From: Diogma glabrata
Taxonomy: Eukaryota > Arthropoda > Insecta > Diptera > Cylindrotomidae
Direction: 5' to 3'
Assembly (NCBI GenBank): GCA_963693315.1
Contig: OY856186.1
Span: 70,950,019 to 71,014,018, forward strand
DNA length: 64,000 bases
The notes under the pieces: model-generated
What the model saw: the letters and a program-made list of their open reading frames with translations, nothing else
What the model was told of the DNA's origin: nothing
Databases searched by the model: none
Program-made: the position numbers and the translations under genes
Shown: in pieces, positions 11,660 to 26,181 of the stretch
Numbering within the stretch: position 1 is the first letter of the stretch
Layout of the letters: each line of letters starts with the position of its first letter

Positions 11660-12330
11660 AAAACCTCTCCATTTAGCGTTTCGAGAAAATATTACAAAAT
11701 CACAAATTCATATTTCTTTCAAAATTCCAAAAATATGGTTAAATTAAATAAAATCAAACTTTTTTCAAAATTCCAAAAATTAGAATAAAATCAAATATTT
11801 AAACTTTTTCTATATTACAATAATATTCCAAAAATTCTTAAAAATTTAAACATTTCAAAAATTCTAAAAATATGCAAAAATTATTACAAAATCAAAAATT
11901 TAAACTTTTTTCAAAATTCCAAAAATTATAATAAAATCAAAATTTAAAATTTTCCAAAATTCTAAAAATATTCCAAAAATTCTTACAAAATCAAAGAATG
12001 AAACTTTTTTCAAAATTCTAGATATATAAGTTGTATATACGTATGTATATATGTATGTATATAAAATTCAAAAATTCTATTTTTTTCAAAATTCTAAAAA
12101 TATTGCAAAAATTATAACAAAATCAAAAATTGAAACTTTTTCAAAATTCCAAAAATATTCCAAAAATTAGAATAAAATCAAATTCCAGTAATATTCCAAA
12201 CTTCATATTAAAAATTCAAACTTTTTCCAAAATTCTAAAAATATTGCAAAAATTATTACAAAATCAAAAATTGAAACTTTTTTCAAAATTCCAAAAATAT
12301 TTCAAAAACTTTAACAAATTCAAAAATTTC
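11660..12330. repeat. Degenerate AT-rich minisatellite
   Basis: Irregular repeats of phrases such as TTTCAAAATTCCAAAAATAT and AAATTATTACAAAATC recur every ~60-70 bp with internal subrepeats. A TATATACGTATGTATATATG-type stretch interrupts the run near 12010-12060. The open frame at 12130-12399 is a translation of this repeat. Confidence 0.7.
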
Positions 12331-12531
12331 CATGCCCAATTTCATTTTCAATTACATTTACGTCATAAAAACAGCTACATTTTTTTTTTTTTTTTGTAAA
12401 TTGGCTAAAATGAAATCATTTTTTGAGACACTTGACATTATTTTTTTAACAAACTTATAATGCCATAATTCTCAATAATAATAATAAAATTTCATTTCAA
12501 ACAAACAATTTTATTTTTTATTTTTTATTAT

Positions 12532-12810
12532 TTTGTTTTTCCTCAAATAACCCCGTTTTAAATTGAATATAATTTCTATTATTAAATCTATATATTTCGG
12601 GCTAGGCCCATCTTCAGGATTATTAAAAAAAATAATAAAAAATTACATCACAATAAGAAAAATAAAATTTTTTTTTTTTTTTTATTAAAAAAAAAAATTT
12701 TTTCTTATTTTTATTAATAATCCTGAAGATGGGCCTAGCCCGAAATATATAGATTTAATAATAAAAATTATATTCAATTTAAAACGGGGTTATTTGAGGA
12801 AAAACAAAAA
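12532..12810. repeat. Perfect ~93-bp-arm inverted repeat
   Basis: The arm at 12532-12625 matches the reverse complement of 12716-12810 almost perfectly, with a ~90-bp A/T loop. Each arm holds one copy of the hammerhead-like core described at 12723-12745, so that core is present on both strands. Confidence 0.85.
12723..12745 (+). ncRNA. Hammerhead-ribozyme-like core (weak)
   Basis: CTGAAGA, a GGGC-CTA-GCCC hairpin and GAAA appear in the order of the hammerhead core (CUGANGA, stem II, GAAA). The first stem II pair would be a U-C mismatch. A short stem III and a UA cleavage dinucleotide can be imagined in TATATA after GAAA, but stem I is poor. Hammerheads are known in Penelope-like and related retroelements. 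The resemblance may be chance or decay. Confidence 0.3.
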
Positions 12811-13369
12811 ATATAAAATTTTAAACCCGGCTAAACAAGTTTAAAATATGAATTTTATTTTTTCCAAAAAATTGGGTAAAAAAATAAATAAAATTTTTCT
12901 TTTGACACACTTGACAACATTTTTTTGACAAACTTATATTGCAATAATCTAGTTTTTGATCTCACATACCAATCCCTACGATCAAGATTTTTCCAAATTC
13001 AATGTTCCTACTCGTAATCACTTAAAATGAACGTTTTTTAAGCTAAAAATATGAAAATTTGCAGTTTTTGACACACTTAATGATTTTTTTTATATACTTC
13101 GGGTACAGTTATCCAGCGTCCTTTCGCACATGTCCCTTGAGTTTACCTATTTTTAGAAAAACAAATTTTTAAAATCCCTCCAGCGGTTTTCCCTACAGCG
13201 TAGGTAGTGACGGCCGGCCGGCCGGCAGACAGACATACATTTTTTTTTTGCATTTTTAGAATCAGTAGGTCCTAAAACGTCGAGAAATGCCAAAAAAGTG
13301 GGGGTAAGTATTTCACTTTTGGCTCATGAATGTAATACTTAGGTCTTTCAGACCGAAGTAATAAGTGTC

Positions 13370-15364
13370 AATTCTCTTTTATCAACAAAAATCATCACTA
13401 ATAGAAATAAAAACCCATGGTTTTCTTGTGAACTAAAAAAACTGAAACAAAAAAGAAATGAAAAACATTCAATTGCTATGCTAACAAGATCTGGATTAGA
13501 TTGGCGAAGGTATAAGAAACAGAGGAACAAGTACAAACAGAAAATAAGAAAAAGTTTATTCAAATTATTTAATTATTTAATAAAATCGAGATGAATAAAA
13601 ATAACTCAAAGGGACTATGGAAAGTAATAAAATCTATCTTTAACTCAAACAATAGTATTATAGGCGCCATAGAAATAGACAACTGCGAAATATCTGATAG
13701 GAAAAAAAAAGCAGATAAACTGAATGAATCATTTATTGAGAGTGTAGAGATGATTAACAAAAATATAGGTGATAGCTATATTTTTTTTTAGGTGATAGCT
13801 ATATATAGCTCTAAGTATAAAATGTCGAGCGCCAGATAAGTTCACGTTCAAAACGGTTAACAAAGAAAGTGTAGAAAATATTATTAAAAGCCTAAATTCG
13901 TCTTCTGGATTAGACAGAATAAATAAATCAGTAATGATGGATGCGATGCAATGTGAAAAGTTTGCTGATAAGTTTATAGATATAATTAATCAATCGCTAA
14001 AAGAGGACAAGTAACTTTAAGTTGGAAAACTTCAATCGTAATATCTATTCCTAAAGATCAATCACTACGTCCGACCAGAAGAATTTCGTCCAATCAATAT
14101 TCTATCTGTATACGCAGCAGTCTTAGAACGTTGAGTTAAACAGCAGCTTATGGAATACATTGATGAAAATAAAATACTGGCAGAACAACAATCTGGATTC
14201 TCAACTGGAATGATTCTCAACTGGAAAAGTTCGCTTGATTTAAGGAATGTAGTTGTTTCCGTATTTCTAGATTTAATAAGAGCATTTGAAACTGTTGCTC
14301 GAAACATATTGATCGAAAATCTTTCTACGTATGGAATAACAGGACTATGGTTTAAATCTTTTCTTGAAAATAGACAGCAATGCGTGAGAATAGAAAAACA
14401 GTCTTCAAATGCTAAAGTTGTTTCATTGGGAGTACCGCAAGGTTCAGTATTGGGTCCAATTCTATTCATTTTATATATTAATGACATCACATCTGCTATA
14501 ACGCATAGTAAAATAAAACTGTTTGCAGATGATACACTCTTAATGGTTTCAGCTGCTAGTTACGAAGAAACTATTTTTAAAATCAACCAAGATCTGCAAA
14601 GCCTTAATAATTGGTTCAAATTCCATAAGCTTGCTTTAAATGTCTGGAAAACTAAATATGTAGTGTTCACGTTAAAAAGAAATCTAATGATGATGAATAC
14701 TACAGTTATAATCGATGGCGAACAAATTGAAAAAGTGGAACAGCATAAATATCTAGGGGTAATGATAGACTACCGTTTAGAATTTAAAGACCATTTAGAT
14801 TATATAACAAAGAAAGTGAATAAGAAACTGGGTTTATTCAAACGAATAAGCAAAAATCTAAACACTGAGAGTAAACTGATAGTTTACAAATCTTTGGTCT
14901 CGCCTCATATCGATTATTGTTCTTCTATGTTATTCATTTTAAATAAACCCAAATTTCAAAACGCAAAAAATACAGAACAAATTCATGCGGTCAATATTAA
15001 AAGCTAATAAGCTAACACATATCGTTGATATGTTGGACAAATTGAAATAGCAATCCATCAATCAAAGACTGCATATTTCCAAACATTAATACTGATTTTC
15101 CGTATGATGAAAGGCGAATTACCATCGTACCTTTATAATATTCTGATACACAACAGAAATATACACGGCTATAGCACGAGAAATGACCCTTATCGATTGC
15201 CACAATACAGTAAATCATGTTCAGAGCAATCATTAAGTTTTAAAAGAATAAAATTATTTAACGAAGTACAAGAGTTTTATAGGAATTGTGATCTGAAAAC
15301 ATTAAACAATAAAGAATTTTCGCAACTAGTAATTTATTATATAAAAGACGTCATTGAAATTTAA
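13370..15364 (+). pseudogene. Non-LTR ORF2 linker and reverse transcriptase, broken
   Basis: Coding sense resumes with NPWFSCELKKLKQKRNEKHS and WRRYKKQRNKYKQKIR, the usual basic linker ahead of RT. The longest open piece is 14150-15007. It holds LLDLIRAF-like first-aspartate sequence (FLDLIRAFETV), GVPQGSVLGPILFILYIND, and the intact catalytic FADD at about 14522-14533, followed by a thumb-like KYLGVMIDYRLEFKDHL. Breaks lie near 13590 (stop), 13790, 14010-14140 and 15000-15100. The last frame (15104-15364) reads like the C-terminal tail of insect LINE RTs. The enzyme copies element RNA at a nicked target. This copy is dead. Confidence 0.75.
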
Positions 15365-17841
<2,477 letters not shown>

Positions 17842-18392
17842 ATATTTTTTTTTTTTTTTTTTTGAGAGAGAGAGAGACTCAAATTACAAAGAGACTCAAA
17901 TTACATTCATAACTACTATAATTCTTTTCTTAAATAACGGTCGCTTTATATATAATAAAAATCAATAATATAATCTACACAGGCTTGTATGGACCCATAT
18001 GTAATTAGTATATATTTGCAAAAAATGGAAAAAAAAATTTCTGGTTTGGTTTTTTGTTGTTGTTGGTTCTAGTTTTTATTTTATTGATAACGTTGAAGCT
18101 TTTGAAATATTTATTGTTTTTAATTTATTAAATTTTAAATAATTTTGACTAAAGTACTCTGTTTCTTCCTATTTTAACATGTTTTAATGTTATTTATTTT
18201 AAATTTAATTAGTGAATTTAAATGTTATTTGTCAATAGTGTTTTAAACTTAAATTTTTAATACATATTTAATTAGTGAATTTAAATGTTTTTCATGTAAG
18301 TTTTTGTTTTCAATAGGGTTTTGAATTTATGAAAAAGATTTGTTTTGTTTTTTCTTTAATAGGATATTTAAGTAAAATTGTTTTTTTTTAAA

Positions 18393-18418
18393 TGATGCGG
18401 AAAGCGTCGAAACGCGTC
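18393..18418 (+). other. GCGTCGAAACGCGTC signature (degenerate hammerhead-like)
   Basis: GATGC-GGAAA-GCGTC forms a hairpin and is followed directly by GAAACGCGTC, the same ending as at 34525-34557. It lacks the CUGA part of the hammerhead core, so it is recorded only as a shared signature. Confidence 0.2.
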
Positions 18419-18487
18419 AAAAAATGTTTTTGATGTAAAATAAAATTATTACAATTACAAACCAATAAAAGTTTTTAAATTAAGAAT

Positions 18488-18635
<148 letters not shown>

Positions 18636-19564
18636 GATATGAGATATAACGAAAACGACCGGCACTCTCACGGTCGCATTTCGTGAGGGAGATCTCTGTA
18701 CATGTGTGTTCTATTAATATCTCGGACGAGTTCGAGAATCAGCAAAATCCGACACGTGGTTAAGGAACTAGAGCCTTTTTTCTAAAAAAAATTGATTTTT
18801 TAAAACCGTTATAACGGCCGTTTAGATATTAATATTTTAAAAAAATTAACGAATTTAGAATTTTTGGAATCCTTTTTATCAATTTGTTGTAAATAGACCT
18901 CTGCAGTTAGAGGTTCCTGAGTGAGCGGCTCCAACAAAAAAGTTTGCAAAACAAAATTTTTTTTTGAAACAACCGGCACTCTCACGGTCGCATTTGTAAA
19001 GCCAGATCAAAAAACCTTTTCTAAAAATGTGCGTTTTATTAATATCTTGGACAAGTTCGTAAATCAGCCAATTCCGACACATGGTTAAGAAACTAGAGGC
19101 TTTATACTAGGAAAAAACTCTGTTTTTTAGATCCGTTATAACGGCCGTTTAGATTCTAATATGTTTAAAAACTTCATAAATTTAGAATCTTTAAAACCTT
19201 TTTAATCAGTTTCTTTAAAAAAAAAGACCTCTAACAGTTGGAGGTTTCTGAGTGAGCGGCTCCAACAAAAAAGCTTGTAAAACACCAAATGCGTTTGAAT
19301 CAACCGGCGCTCTCACGGTCGCATTTGTGGAGCCAGATCAAAAAACCTTCCGTAAACATGTGTGTTTTATTAATATCTTGGACAAGTTCGTCAATCAGAA
19401 AAATCTGACACATGGTTAAATAACTAGAGGCTTTATACTAGGAAAAAATTTGTTTTTTTAATCCGTTATAACGGCCGTTTGGTAACTAATATTTTTAAAA
19501 ACTTCATAAATTTAGAATCTGTGGAAACATTTTAATCCGTTTCTTATAAATATAAACCTTTGCA

Positions 19565-20948
19565 TATGGGAGAAATTGTGAAAAGTTAAACTCAAATAAG
19601 AGGATGAATAATTGGAATTTTTCAATTCTAAAACCAGTTTTGGAATCTTCTAATTAAACCTTACATGTTTTAATCAGATAAAATTTTACGTGTTTCGTGG
19701 CGGTATCGAACCCCATTCATCAGTAACACAAATTCGATACCTTGTGTTATACACGTTTTATCAACTGAGCCATTCAATTGACATGTTTTATGGAAATTTT
19801 CAGTTAGTGAATTGAAACGTCATCAACAATTACAATGAAGTTAACAGTTTCACAAAGATTGCCAACCTAACGACATGACATGATATATTCAATTAATTAT
19901 TTCTAATTAATTATCTATCTAATTTTTATAGAGTTATTTCGATTAATTCTCAAGACGCTACTATTTCATTAAGTATGAAAAGTTAATGATATCCATTATT
20001 TTACGTACACATTCTCAATGTGGTAGAATCATTACAATTAGTTGTTATTCAACTAATCTGAAAACCAATTTAATATGATCTAGGTTGATCGGGGGGTTAA
20101 TTTTTATATGGGAGAAATTGTGAAAAGTTAAACTCAAATAACTGGATGAATAATTGGAATTTTTCAATTCTAAAACCAGTTTTGGAATCTTCTAATTAAC
20201 CCTTACATGTTTTAATCAGAAAAAATTTTACGTGTTTCGTGGCGGTATCGAACCCCATTCATCAGTAACACAAATTCGATACCTTGTGTTATACACGTTT
20301 TATCAACTGAGCCATTCAATTGACATGTTTTATGGAAATTTTTAGTTAGTGAATTGAAACGTCATCAACAATTACAATGAAGTTAACAGTTTCACAAAGA
20401 TTGCCGACCTCTATAAAAATTAGATAGATAATTAATTAGAAATAATTAATTGAATATATCATGTCGTTAGGTCGGCAATCTTTGTGAAACTGTTAACTTC
20501 ATTGTAATTGTTGATGACGTTTCAATTCACTAACTAAAAATTTCCATAAAACATGTCAATTGAATGGCTCAGTTGATAAAACGTGTATAACACAAGATAT
20601 CGAATTTGTGTTACTGATGAATGGGGTTCGATACCGCCACGAAACACGTAAAATTTTTTCTGATTAAAACATGTAAGGTTTAATTAGAAGATTCCAAAAC
20701 TGGTTTTAGAATTGAAAAATTCCAATTATTCATCCAGTTATTTGAGTTTAACTTTTCACAATTTCTCCCATATAAAAATTAACCCCCCGATCAACCTAGA
20801 TCATATTAAATTGGTTTTCAGATTAGTTGAATAACAACTAATTGTAATGATTCTACCACATTGAGAATGTGTACGTAAAATAATGGATATCATTAACTTA
20901 TCATACTTAATGGAATAGTAGCGTCTTGAGAATTAATCGAAATAACTC
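19565..20948. mobile_element. SINE foldback insertion with 14-bp target duplication
   Basis: The block is flanked by TATAAACCTTTGCA at 19551-19564 and 20949-20962, a 14-bp duplication of the satellite target. Inside are three copies of one SINE-like unit (19566-19863 and 20103-20407 in one orientation, 20432-20768 in the other) and two inverted copies of a second ~165-bp unit, so 19925-20948 is a near-perfect palindrome. A duplication of this length suits target-primed retrotransposition, but the palindromic layout does not. Later rearrangement is likely. Confidence 0.75.
19702..19772 (-). other. tRNA-like SINE head, copy 1
   Basis: Read on the minus strand, TGGCTCAGTTGAT (19760-19772) fits an RNA polymerase III A box, and GGTTCGATACC (19702-19712) fits a B box at normal spacing. 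Homologous heads lie near 20240-20312 (minus) and 20564-20634 (plus). The sequence does not fold as a proper tRNA gene, so SINE origin is preferred. Confidence 0.6.
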
Positions 20949-21399
20949 TATAAACCTTTGCAGTTCGAGGTTTTTGACTTGTTGGCTTCAACAAAAAAGT
21001 TTGCAAAAATCCATAACTACAATAACCAAAAACCTTATAACAGTCCATGAAAAAAAAATAAAAAGGTTTGAATAGAAGAAATTAATTTTTTTCTTAGAAA
21101 TAAACTATTTTGATATTTTGCAGTAATTGGACGACATATGATACAGCGTAGGCTTGTGTCATAAATTGCCACACACATGTTCTGTGGTAGATTTGATATT
21201 TTTTTGTTGCAAAATAGGATAGATATAGTTTTGCTTATATGTAGCTAATTTTCTTTTTAAAATTTGTTCGATATCTGTTTTAAATTAGTTTGTGTTGTTT
21301 AAACTAATCTGATACATCAGATTCTACTGGCACACAAAACTGTCTGATCTCGAAATCTACCTATTTCTAGCGGATATACGTGCCGCTTGGACTTTTTTG

Positions 21400-21600
21400 T
21401 TATTATTATTGACCTAGGTTGAGAAAAATTACTTCTCATGGGGGCATTCGAGTAAATAATGACGATTTCTCAAGTTAGTAGTTAAAAAAATAGTATTATA
21501 TAATTGTATTTATATTTATTTTTTAATATAATTATTTATTCACTTATGTTGTAAATAATGTAATTTTTTGGCAAATAAATTAAATCAATCAATCAAACTA
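21400..21600 (+). mobile_element. 3' end of a truncated non-LTR element (tentative)
   Basis: The segment ends in GCAAATAAATTAAATCAATCAATCAAA. Tails of the AATC-repeat type are common at the 3' ends of CR1/Jockey-like insect LINEs. No coding remains. Confidence 0.4.
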
Positions 21601-22384
21601 TAATAATGTTTCCCCTCGAGAAGGAGTGACATCCACCTGGAAAAAACACCTGTTGTATGGTGGACCCCCAACCCTTTATCCGATGTACTCCAAAAGCTGA
21701 TAAAATCTTTCTCATGTTACTTGAAAGCTTTTACCAACGTTTCACGAAAATCGTTCGATAATTGTAGGGTACAGTAGGGATAATCATCTGAAAAAATTTT
21801 TAACCGGAAGTAACAGAACGGAAGTTGGTATGCAGATATGTTGGAAACAATACTAAACCATATATATATCAAGTTTCAATGAGATCATAAGCCGGGATTA
21901 GAAGTTATTGAAAATTTAAACTTAAAAGTGTTCGGGAGATTCCCCCCATTTTGTCCAATTTTGAAGTGAATCTAGATCTTCCATTTTCAAGTGAACCTGG
22001 ATCAAGATCCATCCTATGCAGGAACTTCACGAAACCACCCATTTTTTTGCTCGATAGATTGCATTACTTCACACAATTTAAAATTGTGGTGAAGCAAAAA
22101 TGAAATGTTTCTTAAATTAGGTTTGGCTTAAACCCATTTGGGTCAACAAAAGGTTTTTTCAACAAAAATGAAGATTTTTTTGCATTGAATTTCTTGACAG
22201 TACCATTGTGTAAATTCATAGGATGTGTAATATTTCTATTATATTCAACATTCTAAGTCACGAGTGTATAATCACTATTGACTGTTTCCAATAAATGGGA
22301 AAATCAATGAACGACACTTGGTCAATTATTGTCATATATGCGCTTGTGTATTTGCCAACATTTTGTGTAATTTTATTTATTCGG
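21601..22384. other. Unclassified, no gene seen
   Basis: Less AT-rich than its surroundings (for example CCTCGAGAAGGAGTGACATC at 21616), which suggests a decayed repeat. No frame or structure was recognised. Confidence 0.35.
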
Positions 22385-22600
22385 GATTTTTGTGAGCAAT
22401 TAAACTCAAGTAACTAAGGAATTAATTTGAATGTTTTCCAATTAAAAGGTATGGTTGGAAATATCTCAGAAAAAACTCTGTTTTTCTGTTTTACATGTTC
22501 GGTTGGGATTCGAGCTCGTACCCTCATCAGTGCCAGAGCGAGTTCAATTCCTTTGGCAGACACGTTTAATGCGTATATAGCGTATCAACACACCCATCCC
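22385..22600 (-). mobile_element. SINE-like repeat copy
   Basis: GTGAGCAATTAAACTCAAGTAAC near 22391 matches the tail side of the SINE units at 19566 and 7590. A tRNA-like segment with a GTTCGGTTGGGATTCGAGC stretch follows near 22500. The copy is diverged. Confidence 0.5.
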
Positions 22601-23949
22601 TGAAAAACACATAAATAAAGTTATTTGAAACTTCGCTTTAATTTTCGTTAAAATTTACCAAATTTACTGTTTCTGTGAATTTGATCAAATTTTTCTGTCA
22701 ATCAGCGTCGAAACGTAGTGAGAGGGGGACTGAAAGTTGCATTTTTTTGGCAAAAAATCAAAATTTCTGCAACGCAAAATTCTAATAAAAATTGCAATGA
22801 TAGACATGCTGGACATTTGACAAAAAGCTATGTTTTGTTGTTTTGACATTTGACAAAAAGCTATGAGATTTTCTATTATTACAATGAATTTCTTAATTTA
22901 CATTTGAGAATCAAACCAAAGAACGATCGAATATATGGTGGTATCAACGCAAACGATATAAATTATATTATCTCAATTTGATATAGTATAAAAATAGTGC
23001 AATTTAATAGTTTAAAGGAGCGACCGATTAACGCTAAAAAACTTCTAATCCTAAAGAGTCTTTAATTTTTTTTATCGCCGTCTTAGATACTAGCAGCTTT
23101 CTTCGAGTTGCCGCGGGTTACTCGTTGCTCTCATATTCAATAAAACAGCCCATTCTATTACCATTTTCTCACCCAACTACATTATTAATCCTTTCATATT
23201 GCCATAAAAAGCGGTAGGAGTATTGACCACTAAACGGATGCAGACTAGCAAAAAGCAGCCATTTTATAACGTTAGAGTAGATTTCCCTTGTTTTTTTTTA
23301 TATATTCATCATAGAATTGAAAGCAAGTGTTCAACTCAACCACAGGATATTTGGCAACTTTTGTTTGTCTGGCCATCAAAGTGGTACATTTAGTTTGTGT
23401 CAAGCGTATCATCAGATGTATTGATAAGAGTTCAGGCTTTGGTACGGATAATTCAGGCTTTTTATTTAAAATTGGAATCGGAAAAATTTAGCGAGTTTAT
23501 GGGGCTGCTATAGCTGATAAACATTTTGGTTAGACGACCACTCACTTAGTAATCCTGGTACCAAATATAGTAAATGCACATGTTTCAAATTTACAATGAA
23601 GGCAATGATATTTAACAACTACAATAGCACTTCTGAGAGCGATTGACTAATAAGTTTTTTCTTAGAATCCAACATCGAAGAAAATCGACATTTTCATCTT
23701 GCAACGTAACTGTTGGTAGGTTTGTAAAATCTAAAATGAGAAAGGTGGAATCATAAAAAAGTCGATCACAAAAATATGTCATTCAACTTTGATTGCGGAA
23801 TCTAATTCGAAAGTTGCAGATGGGAATGATGAGTAATCTTCGTAATAAATTTTTCATATTTGAGAATATTTTTAGGTACATATTACTCCTATACAAAGCA
23901 AAATGGATTAAACCGATACGAATCTCCTATTAACTGGAAGATGACTAGT
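22601..23949. other. Unclassified, no gene seen
   Basis: Mixed AT-rich DNA. A GACATTTGACAAAAAGCTATG phrase is duplicated near 22811-22865. The minus-strand part nearest 23950 may be more of the LINE remnant listed next, but I cannot read it. Confidence 0.35.
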
Positions 23950-24260
23950 CCTTAACTCCTTACTCGTCTCTAACATTTTTTTGTTTGGCGTCTATGCTCC
24001 ATATAGGAGCATTGCCGAGCTAGCCAGCTTCGAATATTCAACACGATCAGTCGCAACAGCGGCATAACAATGACAGTCGATTTTTTTAGGTCACTGATTA
24101 CGTCTATTTTCCAGTGTAGTCGTGGTCGAACTCGTGGTCGCCCACTCAATGGGGTACTAACGTATATTTTTTAATCATTCCAGACTGCAAACCAGCTCGT
24201 AGAATATGCCCAAAACCAAACAATCATATATTGGTACGGATACCACATATTATGTCAGGA
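23950..24260 (-). pseudogene. LINE reverse-transcriptase C-terminal remnant (tentative)
   Basis: On the minus strand, a GRPRVRPRLHWKIDVISDL-like reading (about 24075-24160) resembles the GRPRxRWxDDVxxDL tail common after the RT of insect LINEs. An ATDRVEYSKLA-like segment follows in another frame. It is short and frameshifted, so the family assignment is a guess from motif style. Confidence 0.35.
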
Positions 24261-24295
24261 CCCAAGAAAATCTCTGATCTCAAAGTTATATCGGA

Positions 24296-24416
24296 ATTAT
24301 AATAGAATTAAAATTTTCGATACGATTTGACAGTAATTAGTTCTGTAGAATTTAATTATACAGAAATAATTTCTGTCAAATCGTATTGAAAATTTTAATT
24401 CTATTCTATATAGAAT
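24296..24416. repeat. Inverted repeat, ~45-bp arms
   Basis: The arm at 24296-24340 is mirrored by 24365-24416 with a few mismatches and a ~25-bp loop. Both arms centre on ATACGATTTGACAG and its complement. Confidence 0.75.
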
Positions 24417-24649
24417 TACAAAAAAACACAACTAATATTATTTTGCTTTACTTACCATATGGTTAATATCGGCTAACAAAATGTTTACTTACGTAAAATT
24501 TTTCCAAACTGAATAAAAACAAAAATCAAGTCTAAAAATATCCATAGTATATCAGTCAAAATTTCATAAATTTTAATGTTTTATTAATTTTTTAAATGCA
24601 AGTTTATTTTTATTTTTTCGATTATTATTTCTTCACAAAAAATTATATG

Positions 24650-25200
24650 ATAAATTTTTTCGGGGCTCATATAAGATCATATAATTGCTCATATAATTTG
24701 TCAGGGCTCTTATAAGATCCTGATCAGATTTGCCCAAGTCGGGATCAGGCATTAGTAAAGGAGCCTTATTGGGCCCTGATCATGAATGTAACGCTTTTTC
24801 CGTATCAGGTACCGATTGGGATTGCCGGATCAGACCCTGGTTGGGATAATCGGATCAGACCCTGATAATATTTATGTATTATAAACATAAAATAATTAAA
24901 ATAAGATAAAAAAATTACAATGGAATAAATTAAAACATATACCACCTTAACCACTTTTATTATAGTCGTTCAGCCGAGAAGCGATAACTGAAACATGTAT
25001 GAAACGATTTTTGCTATATATTTCTAAAATGTCAAATAGGGGTCAAATACGAAAAACTAAATCAGAGCCTGATATATTCAAATAAGGTTAACCCTAAAAG
25101 GGTATTGTAAATCACGCACAGCACAGGCCCACATCAGATTGCCCAAAAAGGGTTTCCCTTTCTGGACTGACCAGGACCTGATCACGCCCTGACTGTATTC
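24650..25200. repeat. Degenerate GATCAGACCCTG-type repeats
   Basis: Variants of GGATCAGACCCTG, CCTGATCA and TGCCCAA recur between 24700 and 24870 and again near 25070-25195, in a GC-richer context than the flanks. Decayed satellite or element-derived DNA is likely. Confidence 0.45.
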
Positions 25201-25434
25201 AAGCTTTCCCCAACTATTTTCTGCGTTTGTTAGATTCAAGTTTGGTCAATTATTTTCTCTCTAGTGATCACTATTGCTATTATTATACTCTAACTTATAC
25301 TATACTTATACTTTGCTGTTATACTCTTCACCATAACTTTCAAACTGTGAAAAAAATAAAAAACAACTTGATCTACGACATTAGTGCCATCTTTGAAAAC
25401 TTAATTTTTTTAATTTTAGATTTTTGAGATCAAT

Positions 25435-25680
25435 TAAACTCAAGTAAGTAAAGAAGTAATTGGAATTTTTTCAATTCAAAGGTAACGTATGGTAGTATGG
25501 TTTGAAGTTTTTCAGAAAAACTCCAATTCACATTTTTCGTGTTTCGTTAATTTTTTTAATATTTTTAACAACGTAAGCAAGCTTTTACTGCAGGCCATTC
25601 AACTACTTTTTCAAATTTCAACGCACATAAAACAGTTAATATCAGGTGAGCCGTTCTCTTGCAGTTTTCAACAATAAGTT
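25435..25680 (-). mobile_element. SINE-like repeat copy, diverged
   Basis: ATCAATTAAACTCAAGTAAG near 25430 and the following TTTTTCAATTC phrase match the tail side of the other SINE-like copies. The tRNA-like head is poorly preserved. Confidence 0.4.
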
Positions 25681-25776
25681 ACACTGAATTTAAAATTCCA
25701 TAAATCGTTCGGACTTTCCCCAAATTAAACACTTTAACATTTTTCTAAAAAAAACACCAATAGTTTTACTATCGCT

Positions 25777-26173
25777 CAGTGGCAGATTTACAAATTTGCC
25801 GCCTAAGACTAATTTATATTGCCGCCTAATATATTTTAATATATTTTCAAATTCTTTTAACTGGAGCCAAATTCTGTAACTGTGAAGCGGTGAAGTGTTA
25901 AAAATTTCTTCGTTTCTTTTCATCGAAAAACTTATCACTTCACCGCTTCACAGTTACAGAATTTGGCGGCTGGTCGCGCGCTCGAATTTTTTTTCGAAAT
26001 CAAGGTCACGTTATATACAAGTAGTTTAAAATTAAGCTTTTAATGAAAGCGTGCAAATCTGGCGTTTGAAAAATTGGTAAATTTTAAAAATTTTCCGTAC
26101 AAACATTTGCTGTCTACGAAAATTTACCGCCGTAGGCTACAGCCTAGCTAGCCTATTTAGAAATCCGCCACTG
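25777..26173. mobile_element. hAT-type MITE, 397 bp, perfect 8-bp TSD
   Basis: The left end CAGTGGCAGATTTA and the right end TAGAAATCCGCCACTG form imperfect terminal inverted repeats of hAT style. CTATCGCT flanks both sides (25769-25776 and 26174-26181), a perfect 8-bp target duplication as made by hAT transposases. An internal hairpin is formed by AATTCTGTAACTGTGAAGCG (near 25872) and its reverse complement (near 25948). There is no coding capacity, so it must be mobilised in trans. Confidence 0.93.
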
Positions 26174-26181
26174 CTATCGCT

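Larger units (their letters stand above)
11353..13368. mobile_element. ~2-kb insertion splitting the retrotransposon
   Basis: The segment interrupts the ORF2 linker. It is bounded approximately by an 11-bp inverted pair, ACTTCGGTCTG at 11414-11424 and CAGACCGAAGT at 13349-13359. Inside are a degenerate AT minisatellite (11660-12330), a large hairpin (12532-12810) and a GGCCGGCCGGCCGGCAGACAG run near 13210-13240, a style of sequence common in arthropod retroelement 3' regions. No ORF is recognised, the edges are uncertain by tens of bases, and the class is unknown. Confidence 0.45.
9314..15364 (+). mobile_element. Decayed non-LTR retrotransposon (CR1/Jockey-like), split by an insertion
   Basis: The order is ORF1 with a PHD-type zinc finger and CCHC knuckle (9314-10480), an apurinic-type endonuclease (10533-11350), then a reverse transcriptase (13370-15364), all on the plus strand. 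Coding sense stops near 11350 and resumes near 13370, so about 2 kb was inserted in the endonuclease-RT linker. Several frameshifts and stops show that the copy is dead. PHD-finger ORF1 proteins are known from CR1- and Jockey-related insect elements. The exact clade would need an RT tree. Confidence 0.8.
18653..21010. repeat. Satellite, ~315-330-bp unit, three units, split by an insertion
   Basis: CCGGC(A/G)CTCTCACGGTCGCATTT recurs at about 18659, 18973 and 19303. Each unit also carries CGTTATAACGGCCGTTT and CTGAGTGAGCGGCTCCAAC. Unit three is interrupted at 19564 and resumes at 20949 with the expected next phrase (TTTGCAGTTCGAGG, then CTTCAACAAAAAAGTTTGC). Confidence 0.85.

Noticed and set aside
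18393..18418. Hammerhead ribozyme
   Set aside because: Only the GAAACGCGTC end is present; the CUGA part of the core is missing.
19702..19772. tRNA gene
   Set aside because: A and B boxes are present, but no acceptor/anticodon folding is convincing and several copies sit in repeats. SINE head preferred.
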